From Deltaproteobacteria bacterium (lineage in GTDB: Bacteria > Desulfobacterota > Desulfuromonadia > Geobacterales > Geobacteraceae), in the NCBI GenBank assembly GCA_021810985.1, contig JAJZQA010000018.1:1-15608 (forward strand): a stretch of 15,608 nucleotides of DNA. The letters are read 5' to 3'. The notes under the pieces were generated by a model. The model ran no database searches. It was not told the DNA's origin and saw only the letters and a list, made by a program, of their open reading frames with translations. The translations under genes were made by a program, and so were the position numbers. Below are positions 1 through 7,544 of this stretch, piece after piece. Position 1 is the first letter of the stretch; every line of letters begins with the position of its first letter.

Positions 1-23
1 TGCGGGACGTCGGACGAACCCTG

Positions 24-866
24 TCAGGGTGTAAGGATGTCGATTATTCTGGTCAATTCATCCAGCGAGGAAAACGAAATCTCCACTTTTCCGCCTTTGC
101 CACTTTGACGAATTGCGACTTTTGTCATAAAGCGACGCTTGAGGCTGTCAACAACCGCGGTCATTTCGGGAGCAGGGAGAGCCTTCGGTTTTACTGTCCG
201 CTTTGCCTTCAGCCGCTTGACCAGGTTTTCCGTTTCCCGCACGGAAAGGCGTTTCGCCAGAATTTCCTGGCGGGCCTGCTCCATGAGTTCGTTCGTCTCC
301 AGGGAAAGAATGGCCCGGGCATGCCCCATACTGAGACGTTCCTCGAGAATGTCATTCTTTATCGTAGTTGGCAGTTTTAACAGCCGCAGGGAATTGGCAA
401 CCGTGGAACGATCTTTTCCCACCCGCCGAGCCATCTCTTCCTGGGAAAGATGAAATTTTTCAATCAGAGAGTGAAAGGCCTCGGCCTGCTCGATGACATT
501 CAGGTCTTCGCGCTGGATATTCTCAATCAGGGCAATTTCCAGGGCAGCGTCATCCGAAATATCCTGGATGACCACGGGAACCTCGCGGAGACCCGCCTTC
601 TGCGCCGCCCGCCAGCGCCTTTCCCCGGCCACCAGCTCGTAGTGTTCCCGCATCTTCCGGACAACCAGAGGCTGGATAATGCCCTTTTCACGAATGGAGG
701 CAGCCAACTCCTCCAGTTTTTCGATGGAAAACCGCTTGCGCGGCTGCTCGGCGTTCGGCTTGATCTCCTCGATCGGACAGGAAAAATACCCGTTATTTTT
801 CCCCTCGTCCTCAACAACCTCCAGAAGAGCTGCCATGCCCCTGCCAAGTCCGGTCTTTTTAACCAT
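24..866 (-). CDS. parB: ParB/Spo0J chromosome partitioning protein
   Basis: CTP-dependent DNA clamp that loads at parS sites and drives origin segregation together with ParA. The 280-residue length is typical of chromosomal ParB. The N-terminus KKTGLGRGMAALL (about 3-15) matches the ParA-stimulating peptide of the family. The CTP-binding ParB/Srx domain covers about 30-125, with the GERRWRAAQKAG box at 81-92 and the ENIQREDLN box at 115-123. A helix-turn-helix follows at about 141-163 (SQEEMARRVG then KDRSTVANSL). The last 40 residues or so fit the C-terminal dimerisation domain. The ATG overlaps the end of parA by 8 bases (ATGGTTAA), and an AAGGGAGGG ribosome site lies just upstream inside parA, so the two are translationally coupled. 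Only 23 bases remain after the stop, so no terminator can be judged. No consensus parS occurs in the window. Confidence 0.97.
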   Translation of the reverse strand: MVKKTGLGRGMAALLEVVEDEGKNNGYFSCPIEEIKPNAEQPRKRFSIEKLEELAASIREKGIIQPLVVRKMREHYELVAGERRWRAAQKAGLREVPVVIQDISDDAALEIALIENIQREDLNVIEQAEAFHSLIEKFHLSQEEMARRVGKDRSTVANSLRLLKLPTTIKNDILEERLSMGHARAILSLETNELMEQARQEILAKRLSVRETENLVKRLKAKRTVKPKALPAPEMTAVVDSLKRRFMTKVAIRQSGKGGKVEISFSSLDELTRIIDILTP

Positions 867-1632
867 TCACGCCCTCCCTTTCAATAATCTCTTTCGCCAA
901 TTCGAGGTAGCTGGAGGCGCCCCGCGAAGAGATATCGTAGAGAATAATCGGCTTCCCATGACTCGGTGCCTCTGAAAGCCTGACATTACGGGGGATTACC
1001 GTCCTGAAGGCGGTTTCGCCAAAATGCTGACGGATCTCCTCACTTACCTGGCGTGAAAGGTTATTTCTTCCATCATACATGGTCAACAGGATACCTTCAA
1101 CCGCCAGGGATGGATTCAGCCCCTTTTTCACCAGACGGATCGTCTTCAGAATCTTGGAAAGTCCCTCCATTGCATAAAATTCACATTGCAGCGGCACCAG
1201 CACCGACTTGGCGGCAACCATGGCGTTCAGGGTCAAAAGCCCCAGGGACGGGGGGCAGTCGATAAGAACATATTCGTAGGAATCGTCAACGGCTGCCAGG
1301 ATCCGGGCAAGTCTCTGTTCCCGGTCGGGAAGTGAAACCAGCTCCAGCTCCGCTCCGGCCAAGTCATCGGAGGATGGGAGGATATCCAGACCCGGGAGGG
1401 TAGTCTTGATGATGGCAGCCAACGGGTCGGCGTCATTAATAAGGGCGTGGTAGATATTTTCCCGCTGGGCGTCCTTCTCGACACCAACGCCGCTGCCGGC
1501 ATTGCCCTGGGGGTCCATATCCACGAGGAGAGTTCTTTTCTCGGCAACGGCAAGTGAGGCGCCGAGATTCACCGCTGTCGTGGTCTTACCGACTCCGCCC
1601 TTCTGGTTCGCTATGCAGATTATCTTGGCCAT
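859..1632 (-). CDS. parA: ParA/Soj chromosome partitioning ATPase
   Basis: Deviant Walker-type ATPase that binds DNA non-specifically when ATP-bound and is stimulated by ParB. Of 257 residues, the P-loop KGGVGKTT lies at 11-18 with the signature lysine K11. The A' motif LLVDMDPQGN is at 35-44 and Walker B YVLIDCPPSLG at 121-131. No N-terminal helix-turn-helix is present, so this is the short chromosomal type rather than a plasmid P1-like ParA. MAKIICIANQKGG is the expected N-terminus and fixes the start, although I see no clear Shine-Dalgarno in the 20 bases upstream (AGCAAGAACCAATCAATTCT). The gene follows hemB after 168 bases that contain a T-tailed hairpin and parS-like half sites, so it may have its own promoter. 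I could not identify that promoter convincingly. ParB is the overlapping partner downstream. Confidence 0.97.
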   Translation of the reverse strand: MAKIICIANQKGGVGKTTTAVNLGASLAVAEKRTLLVDMDPQGNAGSGVGVEKDAQRENIYHALINDADPLAAIIKTTLPGLDILPSSDDLAGAELELVSLPDREQRLARILAAVDDSYEYVLIDCPPSLGLLTLNAMVAAKSVLVPLQCEFYAMEGLSKILKTIRLVKKGLNPSLAVEGILLTMYDGRNNLSRQVSEEIRQHFGETAFRTVIPRNVRLSEAPSHGKPIILYDISSRGASSYLELAKEIIEREGVNG

Positions 1633-1722
1633 AGAATTGATTGGTTCTTGCTGATAGGTTGTGGTTCGTGGCCGTCACCCGACTGCCAGACAGTAATAAA
1701 GGAAGTTGAACTTGAAGGAAAG

Positions 1723-1744
1723 TAGCACAAAAGGTGCTATTTTT
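1723..1744 (+). terminator. Terminator-like hairpin between hemB and parA
   Basis: TAGCAC (1723-1728) and GTGCTA (1734-1739) form a perfect 6-bp stem with a 5-base loop, followed by TTTTT (1740-1744) on the plus strand. The T-tract orientation fits termination of plus-strand transcripts, yet no plus-strand gene lies to the left. Read on the minus strand the stem is followed by CTTTCCTTC, a weaker U-rich tail, so it could slow or end hemB transcription before parA. The structure is seen directly; its function is inferred. Confidence 0.4.
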
Positions 1745-1772
1745 GAAGCGCTTTCTGCACCTGCCGCGCTAA

Positions 1773-1797
1773 TGTTTCATGGATGTTTCACGAAAAA
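1773..1797. promoter_or_regulatory. parS-like half sites upstream of parA
   Basis: TGTTTCA occurs twice as a direct repeat at 1773-1779 and 1784-1790, spaced 11 bases start to start, about one helical turn. The second copy extends to TGTTTCACG (1784-1792), the first nine bases of the ParB consensus parS (TGTTTCACGTGAAACA), and then runs AAAAA. Allowing for a missing TG, the match to parS has one mismatch. The location just beyond the hemB stop and upstream of parA suits a ParB- or ParA-responsive operator, but binding by ParB to such a shortened site is doubtful. AGCGCT palindromes at 1747-1752 and 1797-1802 flank the block. Confidence 0.3.
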
Positions 1798-1800
1798 GCG

Positions 1801-2781
1801 CTACCAACCATTCCGCAGGAGCCGGGCCACTTCCTTCGCATGGTAGGTCAGGATCAGATCCGCGCCAGCCCGTTTGAAGGCGGTCATGGTTTCCATCACC
1901 ACACGGTCCTCGTCGATCCAGCCGTTCCGTGCCGCGGCCTTGACCATGCTGTATTCCCCGGAGACATTGTAGACCGCCAACGGCAGGTTAAACTCGTTTC
2001 GCACCTCCCGCACGATATCCAGGTAGGGGAGCCCCGGCTTCACCATCAGGATGTCCGCGCCCTCTTCCACATCCATGACCGCCTCACGGATCGCTTCGAG
2101 CCGGTTGGCGGGATCCATCTGGTAGGAGCGGCGATCACCGAACTGAGGGGCCGATTCGGCGGCTTCACGGAACGGGCCGTAGTAGCCGGAGGCATATTTG
2201 ACCGCATAACTCATGATCGGCAACTGATTGAAACCATTTTCGTCAAGGGCCGACCGGATTGCCCGGACCCGGCCGTCCATCATATCCGAGGGCGCAACCA
2301 TGTCGGCACCCGCTTCCGCATGGGAAAGGGCCTCCCGGCAGAGAAGTTCGAGGGTGGCATCATTGTCCACATCACCGTTCTTGATCACGCCGCAGTGCCC
2401 ATGATCGGTATACTCGCACATACAGACGTCGGTAATGACCGCCAGATCGGGAACCGCCTTCTTCAACGCCCTGATCGCCGCCTGCACTACCCCCTGCTCC
2501 AGAAAGGCACTGCTGCCGACAGCATCCTTGAACTCAGGGATACCGAAAAGAATAACCGCCGGGATGCCCAACTCGTGTACCTCCCGGGCCTCGCTTACGA
2601 TGTTTTCCACCGACTGCTGGTAGATACCGGGCATGGAGGAAATTTCTTTGCGTATACCGGAACCGAACGCCGCAAACATCGGATAAATCAGGTCATTGGC
2701 CGAAAGGCCGGTTTCGCGGACCATCCGGCGAAATACCTCCCTGCCACGGATGCGGCGACCTCGATAGTTAGGATAGAACAT
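1801..2781 (-). CDS. hemB: Delta-aminolevulinic acid dehydratase (porphobilinogen synthase)
   Basis: Condenses two 5-aminolevulinate molecules to porphobilinogen in the cytoplasm, the second common step of tetrapyrrole synthesis. The 326 residues are a normal length. The active-site metal cluster DVCMCEYTDHGHCG carries Cys120, Cys122 and Cys130, so this is the zinc-type enzyme rather than the aspartate-rich type. The two Schiff-base lysines are visible: K195 in SYAVKYAS and K248 in LMVKPG. The start is secured by an AAGGAGG site about 6 bases before the ATG. It is the last heme gene of the cluster, 89 bases after the lipoprotein gene, with two stem-loops in the gap, and it is followed by parA. 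Nothing in the protein looks damaged. Confidence 0.98.
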   Translation of the reverse strand: MFYPNYRGRRIRGREVFRRMVRETGLSANDLIYPMFAAFGSGIRKEISSMPGIYQQSVENIVSEAREVHELGIPAVILFGIPEFKDAVGSSAFLEQGVVQAAIRALKKAVPDLAVITDVCMCEYTDHGHCGVIKNGDVDNDATLELLCREALSHAEAGADMVAPSDMMDGRVRAIRSALDENGFNQLPIMSYAVKYASGYYGPFREAAESAPQFGDRRSYQMDPANRLEAIREAVMDVEEGADILMVKPGLPYLDIVREVRNEFNLPLAVYNVSGEYSMVKAAARNGWIDEDRVVMETMTAFKRAGADLILTYHAKEVARLLRNGW

Positions 2782-2829
2782 ACTTTTCCTCCTTGAATCA
2801 GCTCACTGCGGGGGAAGTAATCCCCTGGC

Positions 2830-2867
2830 TTTGCTCCGGGGCATCCGCGTGGAACCCCGGGAGCAAA
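2830..2867 (-). other. Stem-loop just after the lipoprotein stop codon
   Basis: TTTGCTCCGGGG (2830-2841) pairs with CCCCGGGAGCAAA (2855-2867), leaving one extra G as a bulge and a 13-base loop. It begins 3 bases after the lipoprotein stop. No T-run follows on the minus strand (GCCAGGGGATT), so it is not a classic intrinsic terminator. It may protect mRNA ends or cause partial termination before hemB. A smaller GGGGA/TCCCC hairpin lies beside it at 2811-2825. Confidence 0.5.
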
Positions 2868-2870
2868 TTT

Positions 2871-3380
2871 CTATTTCAGCTTATCGAGATTCTCGACAGC
2901 TTTTAATCCCGCCGCTTTCAGCTTTTCCTTGTCACCGGCCATGCCCAGCGAGATGGTTATATAATAGCCGTTTCTCAAGATATGCAGTCCCGGGGGTGCG
3001 AGAAAATTATCATCACCAACCCCGTCGATACTGGCTGCTCCCGTGAATGCCTCTTTCGTTGTTTTGTAAATGGATTCGGGCGTGCTGCCGGAATCCAGGG
3101 TCTTCTTGTTCATGAAGGCCACCTGGGACAGCCCCACCTGTAAAAAGGAAGTACCTTTGTCATAGACGCAGAGTTTCTGTCCGACCACGCTGCGTTCTTC
3201 AGTTTGACATTCGCCGAAATCGACACCCGTGAGAGCTTTTGCCTCATCCTTCGAAAGCAGCATTGCCGGCTCTATGATCTTGGCGGAACCTTCTTCCGGC
3301 GTCATCTTCTTGCTTTCGCACGAGACCAGGAAAACGGGAACGGCCAGCAGAACCATCACACACAACCAGAACCTTTTCAT
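2871..3380 (-). CDS. Putative lipoprotein of unknown function
   Basis: Small exported protein of 169 residues. The N-terminus is a lipoprotein signal: KR at 2-3, a hydrophobic stretch to about 19, then the lipobox L18-V19-S20-C21. The residue after the cysteine is Glu, not Asp, so Lol-type sorting predicts the outer membrane. The mature part has two further cysteines, C59 and C74, which could form a disulfide. The pattern LLSKDEAKALTG followed by paired cysteines vaguely recalls DUF3558-like lipoproteins, but I do not recognise the family with confidence. AGGAGG stands 7 bases before the ATG. The gene sits 41 bases after cobA-hemD and 89 bases before hemB on the same strand, so it is probably co-transcribed with them. 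A role in heme supply would be guesswork. Confidence 0.85.
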   Translation of the reverse strand: MKRFWLCVMVLLAVPVFLVSCESKKMTPEEGSAKIIEPAMLLSKDEAKALTGVDFGECQTEERSVVGQKLCVYDKGTSFLQVGLSQVAFMNKKTLDSGSTPESIYKTTKEAFTGAASIDGVGDDNFLAPPGLHILRNGYYITISLGMAGDKEKLKAAGLKAVENLDKLK

Positions 3381-3421
3381 AAAAACCTCCTGAGCAGAAG
3401 AATAGTTTCGCGCCTGAAATC

Positions 3422-4960
3422 TTAATGTGATGAATACTGGGTCACGATTGCATCCGTCAGTGCTTCAATGGTAGATTTTTCCGGCTCCAAATCGACCCGC
3501 AGCCCCAGTTCGCGACAGGTGGCGGAGGTGACCGGACCGATCGACGCGACGGCAACCCCCCGCAGGAGGTGAATAAGCCGGTTTTCACCCAACAGCGTGG
3601 CAAGATTACTGACCGTTGACGAAGAGGTGAACGTTACGCAATCGACCCGGCGCTCCTCTAAAGCCTCGAGGGCCTCAGCGGAAAGGGAATCCGGAATGGC
3701 GGTTCGATAGGCGACCGGAACCACTACCTCCATGCCCAGCGCAGCAAGACCCCGGGGAAGAACGTCGCGAGCCCGGTCGGCTTTCGGATAGAGAGCCTTC
3801 TGGCCGGCCACCCCCTGTTCGGCAAATTTTTCGACCAGTCCTTCGGCATGAAAGCCGGAGGGAAGCAGATCAGGCCTGATGCCATGGTTGGCCAGCGCTT
3901 CGCTGGTTTTTGAACCGACCGCGGCGACCCGGCACGAGCCCAGCGCCCGGCTGTCGAAACCCAGTTCGAAAAGCCGCTCGAAAAAGTACTTCACGCCATT
4001 CACCGAGGTAAAGATCAGCCAATCATAGTCGTTGAGAGCATGAAGCGCCTCGTCCAGGGCCGCAAAGCTTTCCGGCGGGGTCACGACAATGGTCGGACAC
4101 TCCAGAACCTGGGCGCCATAGCCCTCGAGGAGATGGGAAAAAACCCCAGCCTGGTCGGTTGCCCGGGTAACGAGAATTCTCTTGCCAAACAAGGGCCGGG
4201 CATCGAACCAGCGCAACTTGTCCCGCAGACGCACCACGTCGCCGACAATAATGACGGCCGGAGCCTTGAAGCCTACCTGGTGAGCCTTCCCGGCGATGTC
4301 GGCAAGGGTCCCGGTCAGGACATCCTGCTCAGGACGCGTACCCCATCGGACCAGTGCCACCGGCGTCTGCGAGGGCCGGCCATGGACGATGAGGTTGGCG
4401 GTAATCTGGGCGAGGTTTTTCATGCCCATGTAGAAGACCAGCGTCCCGTTACCGAGCGACAGCTGCGGCCAATTAATTCCCGAAACCTCCTTGCCGCTGC
4501 TCTCATGACCGGTAACGAAGGTAACGGAAGTGGTGAAATCCCGGTGAGTCAGAGGTATGCCGGCATAGGCTGCCGCACCCACCGCCGCGGTTACCCCCGG
4601 CACGATTTCAAAAGGGATCCCTGCCTCTACCAGCGCCTCGCATTCTTCTCCGCCACGGCCGAAAATGAAAGGGTCCCCCCCTTTGAGGCGTGCTACAACC
4701 TTACCCTGTTGAGCCTTCTCCACCAACATCTCGTTGATCTGCCACTGTTCACGATTGTGGGCGCCACCGACCTTGCCGGCATAGATCAGCTCGGCATCAG
4801 GGCGCGCAAAGGACAGCAGCTCCTTGTGCGCCAGATAATCATAGAGGATTACTTCAGCCCGGGCGATGCATTCCCTGCCCTTCAGGGTAATCAAGCCCGG
4901 GTCACCGGGACCGGCGCCGATCAGATAGACATAGCCGTTTTTTTCACTTTTCACTGTCAT
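3422..4960 (-). CDS. cobA-hemD: Uroporphyrinogen-III C-methyltransferase / uroporphyrinogen-III synthase fusion
   Basis: Two enzymes in one 512-residue chain. The N-terminal SUMT/CobA domain (about 10-245) methylates uroporphyrinogen III at C2 and C7 with S-adenosylmethionine to give precorrin-2. It shows GAGPGDPGLITLKG at 15-28 and GGDPFIFGRGGEE at 94-106, the family SAM-binding and active-site loops. The C-terminal domain (about 257-510) is HemD, which cyclises hydroxymethylbilane to uroporphyrinogen III; its sequence is weakly conserved, but LFGKRILVTR, WLIFTSVNGVKYF and VTFTSSSTV are typical. The enzymes act consecutively, so the fusion is sensible, and the same fusion occurs in other anaerobes. 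The start is uncertain: the ATG at 4960 is chosen over an upstream TTG at 4975 and a GTG at 4954, and no strong ribosome site decides it. A 34-base palindrome lies upstream. Confidence 0.95.
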   Translation of the reverse strand: MTVKSEKNGYVYLIGAGPGDPGLITLKGRECIARAEVILYDYLAHKELLSFARPDAELIYAGKVGGAHNREQWQINEMLVEKAQQGKVVARLKGGDPFIFGRGGEECEALVEAGIPFEIVPGVTAAVGAAAYAGIPLTHRDFTTSVTFVTGHESSGKEVSGINWPQLSLGNGTLVFYMGMKNLAQITANLIVHGRPSQTPVALVRWGTRPEQDVLTGTLADIAGKAHQVGFKAPAVIIVGDVVRLRDKLRWFDARPLFGKRILVTRATDQAGVFSHLLEGYGAQVLECPTIVVTPPESFAALDEALHALNDYDWLIFTSVNGVKYFFERLFELGFDSRALGSCRVAAVGSKTSEALANHGIRPDLLPSGFHAEGLVEKFAEQGVAGQKALYPKADRARDVLPRGLAALGMEVVVPVAYRTAIPDSLSAEALEALEERRVDCVTFTSSSTVSNLATLLGENRLIHLLRGVAVASIGPVTSATCRELGLRVDLEPEKSTIEALTDAIVTQYSSH

Positions 4961-4997
4961 TCTTCTTTGCACCAAGCATCAATTATTAAGCACCGTG

Positions 4998-5031
4998 AGA
5001 CCTGCCTGGTTTTCGAAAACCAGGCAGGTCT
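4998..5031. repeat. Perfect 34-base palindrome between hemC and cobA-hemD
   Basis: Two 16-base arms, AGACCTGCCTGGTTTT (4998-5013) and AAAACCAGGCAGGTCT (5016-5031), flank a central CG. The whole 34 bases equal their own reverse complement. On the minus-strand transcript this would fold as a very stable hairpin in the 173-base hemC/cobA-hemD gap. The bases after it (CACGGTGCTTAATAATTG) hold no U-run, so it is not a standard intrinsic terminator. An mRNA processing or stability element, or a dispersed palindromic repeat, are alternatives. No second copy is in the window. Confidence 0.85.
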
Positions 5032-5133
5032 GCATCTCGAATTTTGAAAAGAATAAAGCCGCAACTACCGAAACTCTCAGATCTTCCTTCTTGCGACTTA
5101 CGAGCACAAATCTTCAACCCTTTTCCTGACTTT

Positions 5134-6087
5134 CTAAACCGGGATTTCCTGATCGACGGCCAGCTCGCGCTGGTAGACCTCGCTCAGGATCTCGCGGCCG
5201 CCATCCGACAGCAGCCGGTCGGCGAGCTCCGTTCCAAGCGAAAGGAAGGATTCCGCCGGGCCGCTGATGGTACCGCGCACCGAGCGGCTGCCATCCACCG
5301 CGGAAATGAACCCGGTGAGCCGCAGCTGCCCTCCCGCCGTTTCAGCGAAGGCGGCAATGGGAACCTGGCAGCCGCCTTCACAGCGCAGCAGAAAGGCCCG
5401 CTCGGCGCCGACAGCCTGGTGCGTATCCGGATCATTCAGGAAGGAAATCAACTTTACAAGTTCCTGGTCGTCAAGGCGGCACTCAATCCCCAGCGCCCCC
5501 TGGCCGATCGCCGGCAGTGACAGCTCCACCGGCAGGTACTCCGTCACCCGGCCGGCAAAACCGAGCCGCTTCAGGCCGGCTGCCGCGAGAATTACCGCAT
5601 CCAGCCCCTCGTCCTCCAGTTTGGCAAGGCGGGTCTGGACATTTCCGCGAATCACCACCATTTCCAGGTCGGGCCGCTGCGCCAGAAGCTGGGCCTGGCG
5701 ACGGAGAGCGCTGGTTCCGATCCGCGCACCGTGGGGCAAATCGGCAAAGGAAAGACCCCGGGAAATAAGTGCGTCCCGCGGGTCCTCCCGCTTGGTAATG
5801 CAGGAGAGACCGAGTCCCGGCGGGAACACGGTCGGAACGTCCTTCATGCTATGGACGGCAATATCCACCTCGCCCCTGAGCATCGCATCTTCGATCTCCT
5901 TGACAAAAAGGCCTTTGCCGCCCACCTGCGCTAACGGCACATCGAGAATTTTATCGCCGGTGGTCTTGATTTTCACCAAGGTGACCTCAATTTCCGGGTA
6001 GCGTTCCCGAATCCGGGCGCTCACCCATTCGGCTTGCCAAAGGGCCAGCGGACTGCTGCGGGTTCCAATTTTCAGTAGTTTTGCCAT
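5134..6087 (-). CDS. hemC: Hydroxymethylbilane synthase (porphobilinogen deaminase)
   Basis: Polymerises four porphobilinogen units to hydroxymethylbilane on a covalently bound dipyrromethane cofactor. From the chosen start it has 317 residues, standard for the family. The cofactor-anchoring cysteine is C240 in CEGGCQVP, and the catalytic aspartate is D83 in HSMKDVP. KIGTRSSPLALWQAEWV at 6-22 is the usual N-terminal strand with the arginine and serine cofactor contacts. I chose the ATG at 6087 (MAKLLKIGTR) over the ATG at 6105 because GGAG lies 11 to 13 bases before it and family proteins start here; the upstream ATG has no ribosome site. It lies 133 bases after hemA. A TACAAT at 6123-6128 (minus strand) could be a promoter -10, but no good -35 accompanies it. 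Confidence 0.97.
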   Translation of the reverse strand: MAKLLKIGTRSSPLALWQAEWVSARIRERYPEIEVTLVKIKTTGDKILDVPLAQVGGKGLFVKEIEDAMLRGEVDIAVHSMKDVPTVFPPGLGLSCITKREDPRDALISRGLSFADLPHGARIGTSALRRQAQLLAQRPDLEMVVIRGNVQTRLAKLEDEGLDAVILAAAGLKRLGFAGRVTEYLPVELSLPAIGQGALGIECRLDDQELVKLISFLNDPDTHQAVGAERAFLLRCEGGCQVPIAAFAETAGGQLRLTGFISAVDGSRSVRGTISGPAESFLSLGTELADRLLSDGGREILSEVYQRELAVDQEIPV

Positions 6088-6220
6088 CGTTGACAGGTTC
6101 TCCATTAGAATTGGTTAGCCATATTGTATCAATTTATTACTTACCGGGTGGGCAGCTGAACTCCCCGCGGGAAAATCCGTTCCGGACAGGCCAAACCGCC
6201 ACGAATCTCCGCTTGTCTTT

Positions 6221-7534
6221 CTACCCCTCTTCCTCGTCCTGCGGAGGTTCGTCCGGCCCTCCGGCCGGTTCGGTGGTGAGGGCAAAAAGGTTCCGCACGG
6301 CATCGAGATACAGATCGGTCCGATTTCCCTGTCCGGTCTGCTTCAGGACATTGGTCGGAACATGGAGCAGCTTGTTGATGATGGCGGAAGTAAGCAACTC
6401 CAGGCGCTTTTCCTCTTCCGGCGAGAGATCCTTCCACGAGGAGAGGGTCTTTGCCAGCTCCGCCCGGCGAATCCCTTCAAAATGGTTGCGCAGGGCGACA
6501 ATCGTCGGCACCACCTCGAGAGAAGCAAGCCAGGCCTGAAACTGGCCGATTTCTCCGGCAACAATCTCCTCGGCCTTTTCCGCCTCCCGCCGGCGCTGCT
6601 CCAGGTTGTTTTCCACCACGCCCTGCAGGTCGTCGGTGTTGTAGAGGTAGACGTTCTCCAGGCTGTTCACTTCCGGATCGATATCCCGCGGCACGGCAAT
6701 GTCGATGAAAAACATCGGGCGCAGCTTGCGGCGGCGGAGAACTTCGGAAACCCTCTTCGGCTCGAGGATAAAATGGGCGGCGCCGGTCGAAGACAGCACG
6801 ATATCGGCTTTGTGCAGGTGGTCGAAAAGATCATCGAAACGCACCGCCCGGCCGCCGAACTCTTCGGCAAGGCGCTCTCCCCGTTCAAAGGTCCGGTTGG
6901 CCACGAGCACGTCACGGACGCCGCCGGAGACGAAATGTTTCGCCGCCAGTTCGCCCATTTCACCGGCGCCGATCAGGAGCACCGTCTTGTCGGAGAGATT
7001 GCCGAAGATTTTTTTCGCCAGTTCGACCGCGGCAAAGGCAACGGAAACCGCTGAAGAGGCAATGCCGGTTTCGGTCCGGATCCGCTTGGCTACGGAAAAG
7101 GCCTTGTGGAGAAAGCGGTTGAGAATCAGGCCGGAAGACTTGTATTCGGCGGCATAGCCATAGGCCGCTTTGATCTGCCCGATGATCTGGGCTTCGCCCA
7201 CAACCAGCGAATCAAGGCTGGACGCGACCCTGAAAACATGGCGGATGGCATGTTCGCCATGGTAGCCATAGAGGTGGGGCTCGACAGCGTCAAAAGAGAG
7301 GTCGTGAAAATCAGCCAGAAAACGCTTGATCTGGGCGATCCCGGCAGCGATGTCGCGGGTAACGGCATAGACCTCGACCCGGTTGCAGGTTGAGACGATG
7401 AGCCCCTCCGCGATATCGGGAAGCGAAACCAGCTCGCGAAGCGGCTCTTCAATGCTGTTGGCAGCGAAAGCAAGCTTTTCCCTGAGATCTATTGGCGCTG
7501 AATGATGGGAAAGTCCCACAACGATAATATTCAT
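6221..7534 (-). CDS. hemA: Glutamyl-tRNA reductase
   Basis: Reduces glutamyl-tRNA(Glu) with NADPH to glutamate-1-semialdehyde, the committed step of the C5 route to tetrapyrroles. The 437 residues contain the catalytic cysteine C50 in STCNRVEVYA and the conserved H99 in HAIRHVF. They also contain the signature SSLDSLVVGEAQIIGQIK (105-122) and the NADPH-binding GAGEMGELAAKHF starting at 189. The acidic tail (DEEEG) is not conserved in the family. The start follows the family N-terminus MNIIVVGLSHHSAP. The ribosome site is weak, and translation probably couples to ccsA, which ends 10 bases upstream. The partner aminotransferase HemL is not in the window. Confidence 0.98.
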   Translation of the reverse strand: MNIIVVGLSHHSAPIDLREKLAFAANSIEEPLRELVSLPDIAEGLIVSTCNRVEVYAVTRDIAAGIAQIKRFLADFHDLSFDAVEPHLYGYHGEHAIRHVFRVASSLDSLVVGEAQIIGQIKAAYGYAAEYKSSGLILNRFLHKAFSVAKRIRTETGIASSAVSVAFAAVELAKKIFGNLSDKTVLLIGAGEMGELAAKHFVSGGVRDVLVANRTFERGERLAEEFGGRAVRFDDLFDHLHKADIVLSSTGAAHFILEPKRVSEVLRRRKLRPMFFIDIAVPRDIDPEVNSLENVYLYNTDDLQGVVENNLEQRRREAEKAEEIVAGEIGQFQAWLASLEVVPTIVALRNHFEGIRRAELAKTLSSWKDLSPEEEKRLELLTSAIINKLLHVPTNVLKQTGQGNRTDLYLDAVRNLFALTTEPAGGPDEPPQDEEEG

Positions 7535-7544
7535 TGTTTCTGCA

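Noticed and set aside
18..30. Small palindrome ACCCTG-T-CAGGGT around the parB stop codon
   Set aside because: The one-base loop cannot form a useful RNA hairpin, and no T-run can be judged so near the edge.
1327..1340. GTGAAAC inside parA as a parS half site
   Set aside because: Only a half match within coding sequence and without a mirrored arm.
1783..2796. 337-codon plus-strand open frame opposite hemB
   Set aside because: It is an antisense shadow created by high third-position GC; HemB on the minus strand has all its catalytic residues.
4040..5047. 335-codon plus-strand open frame opposite cobA-hemD
   Set aside because: An antisense shadow of the fusion gene with no domain features of its own.
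6123..6128. TACAAT as a hemC promoter -10
   Set aside because: No acceptable -35 lies 16 to 18 bases upstream, so it is not listed as a promoter.
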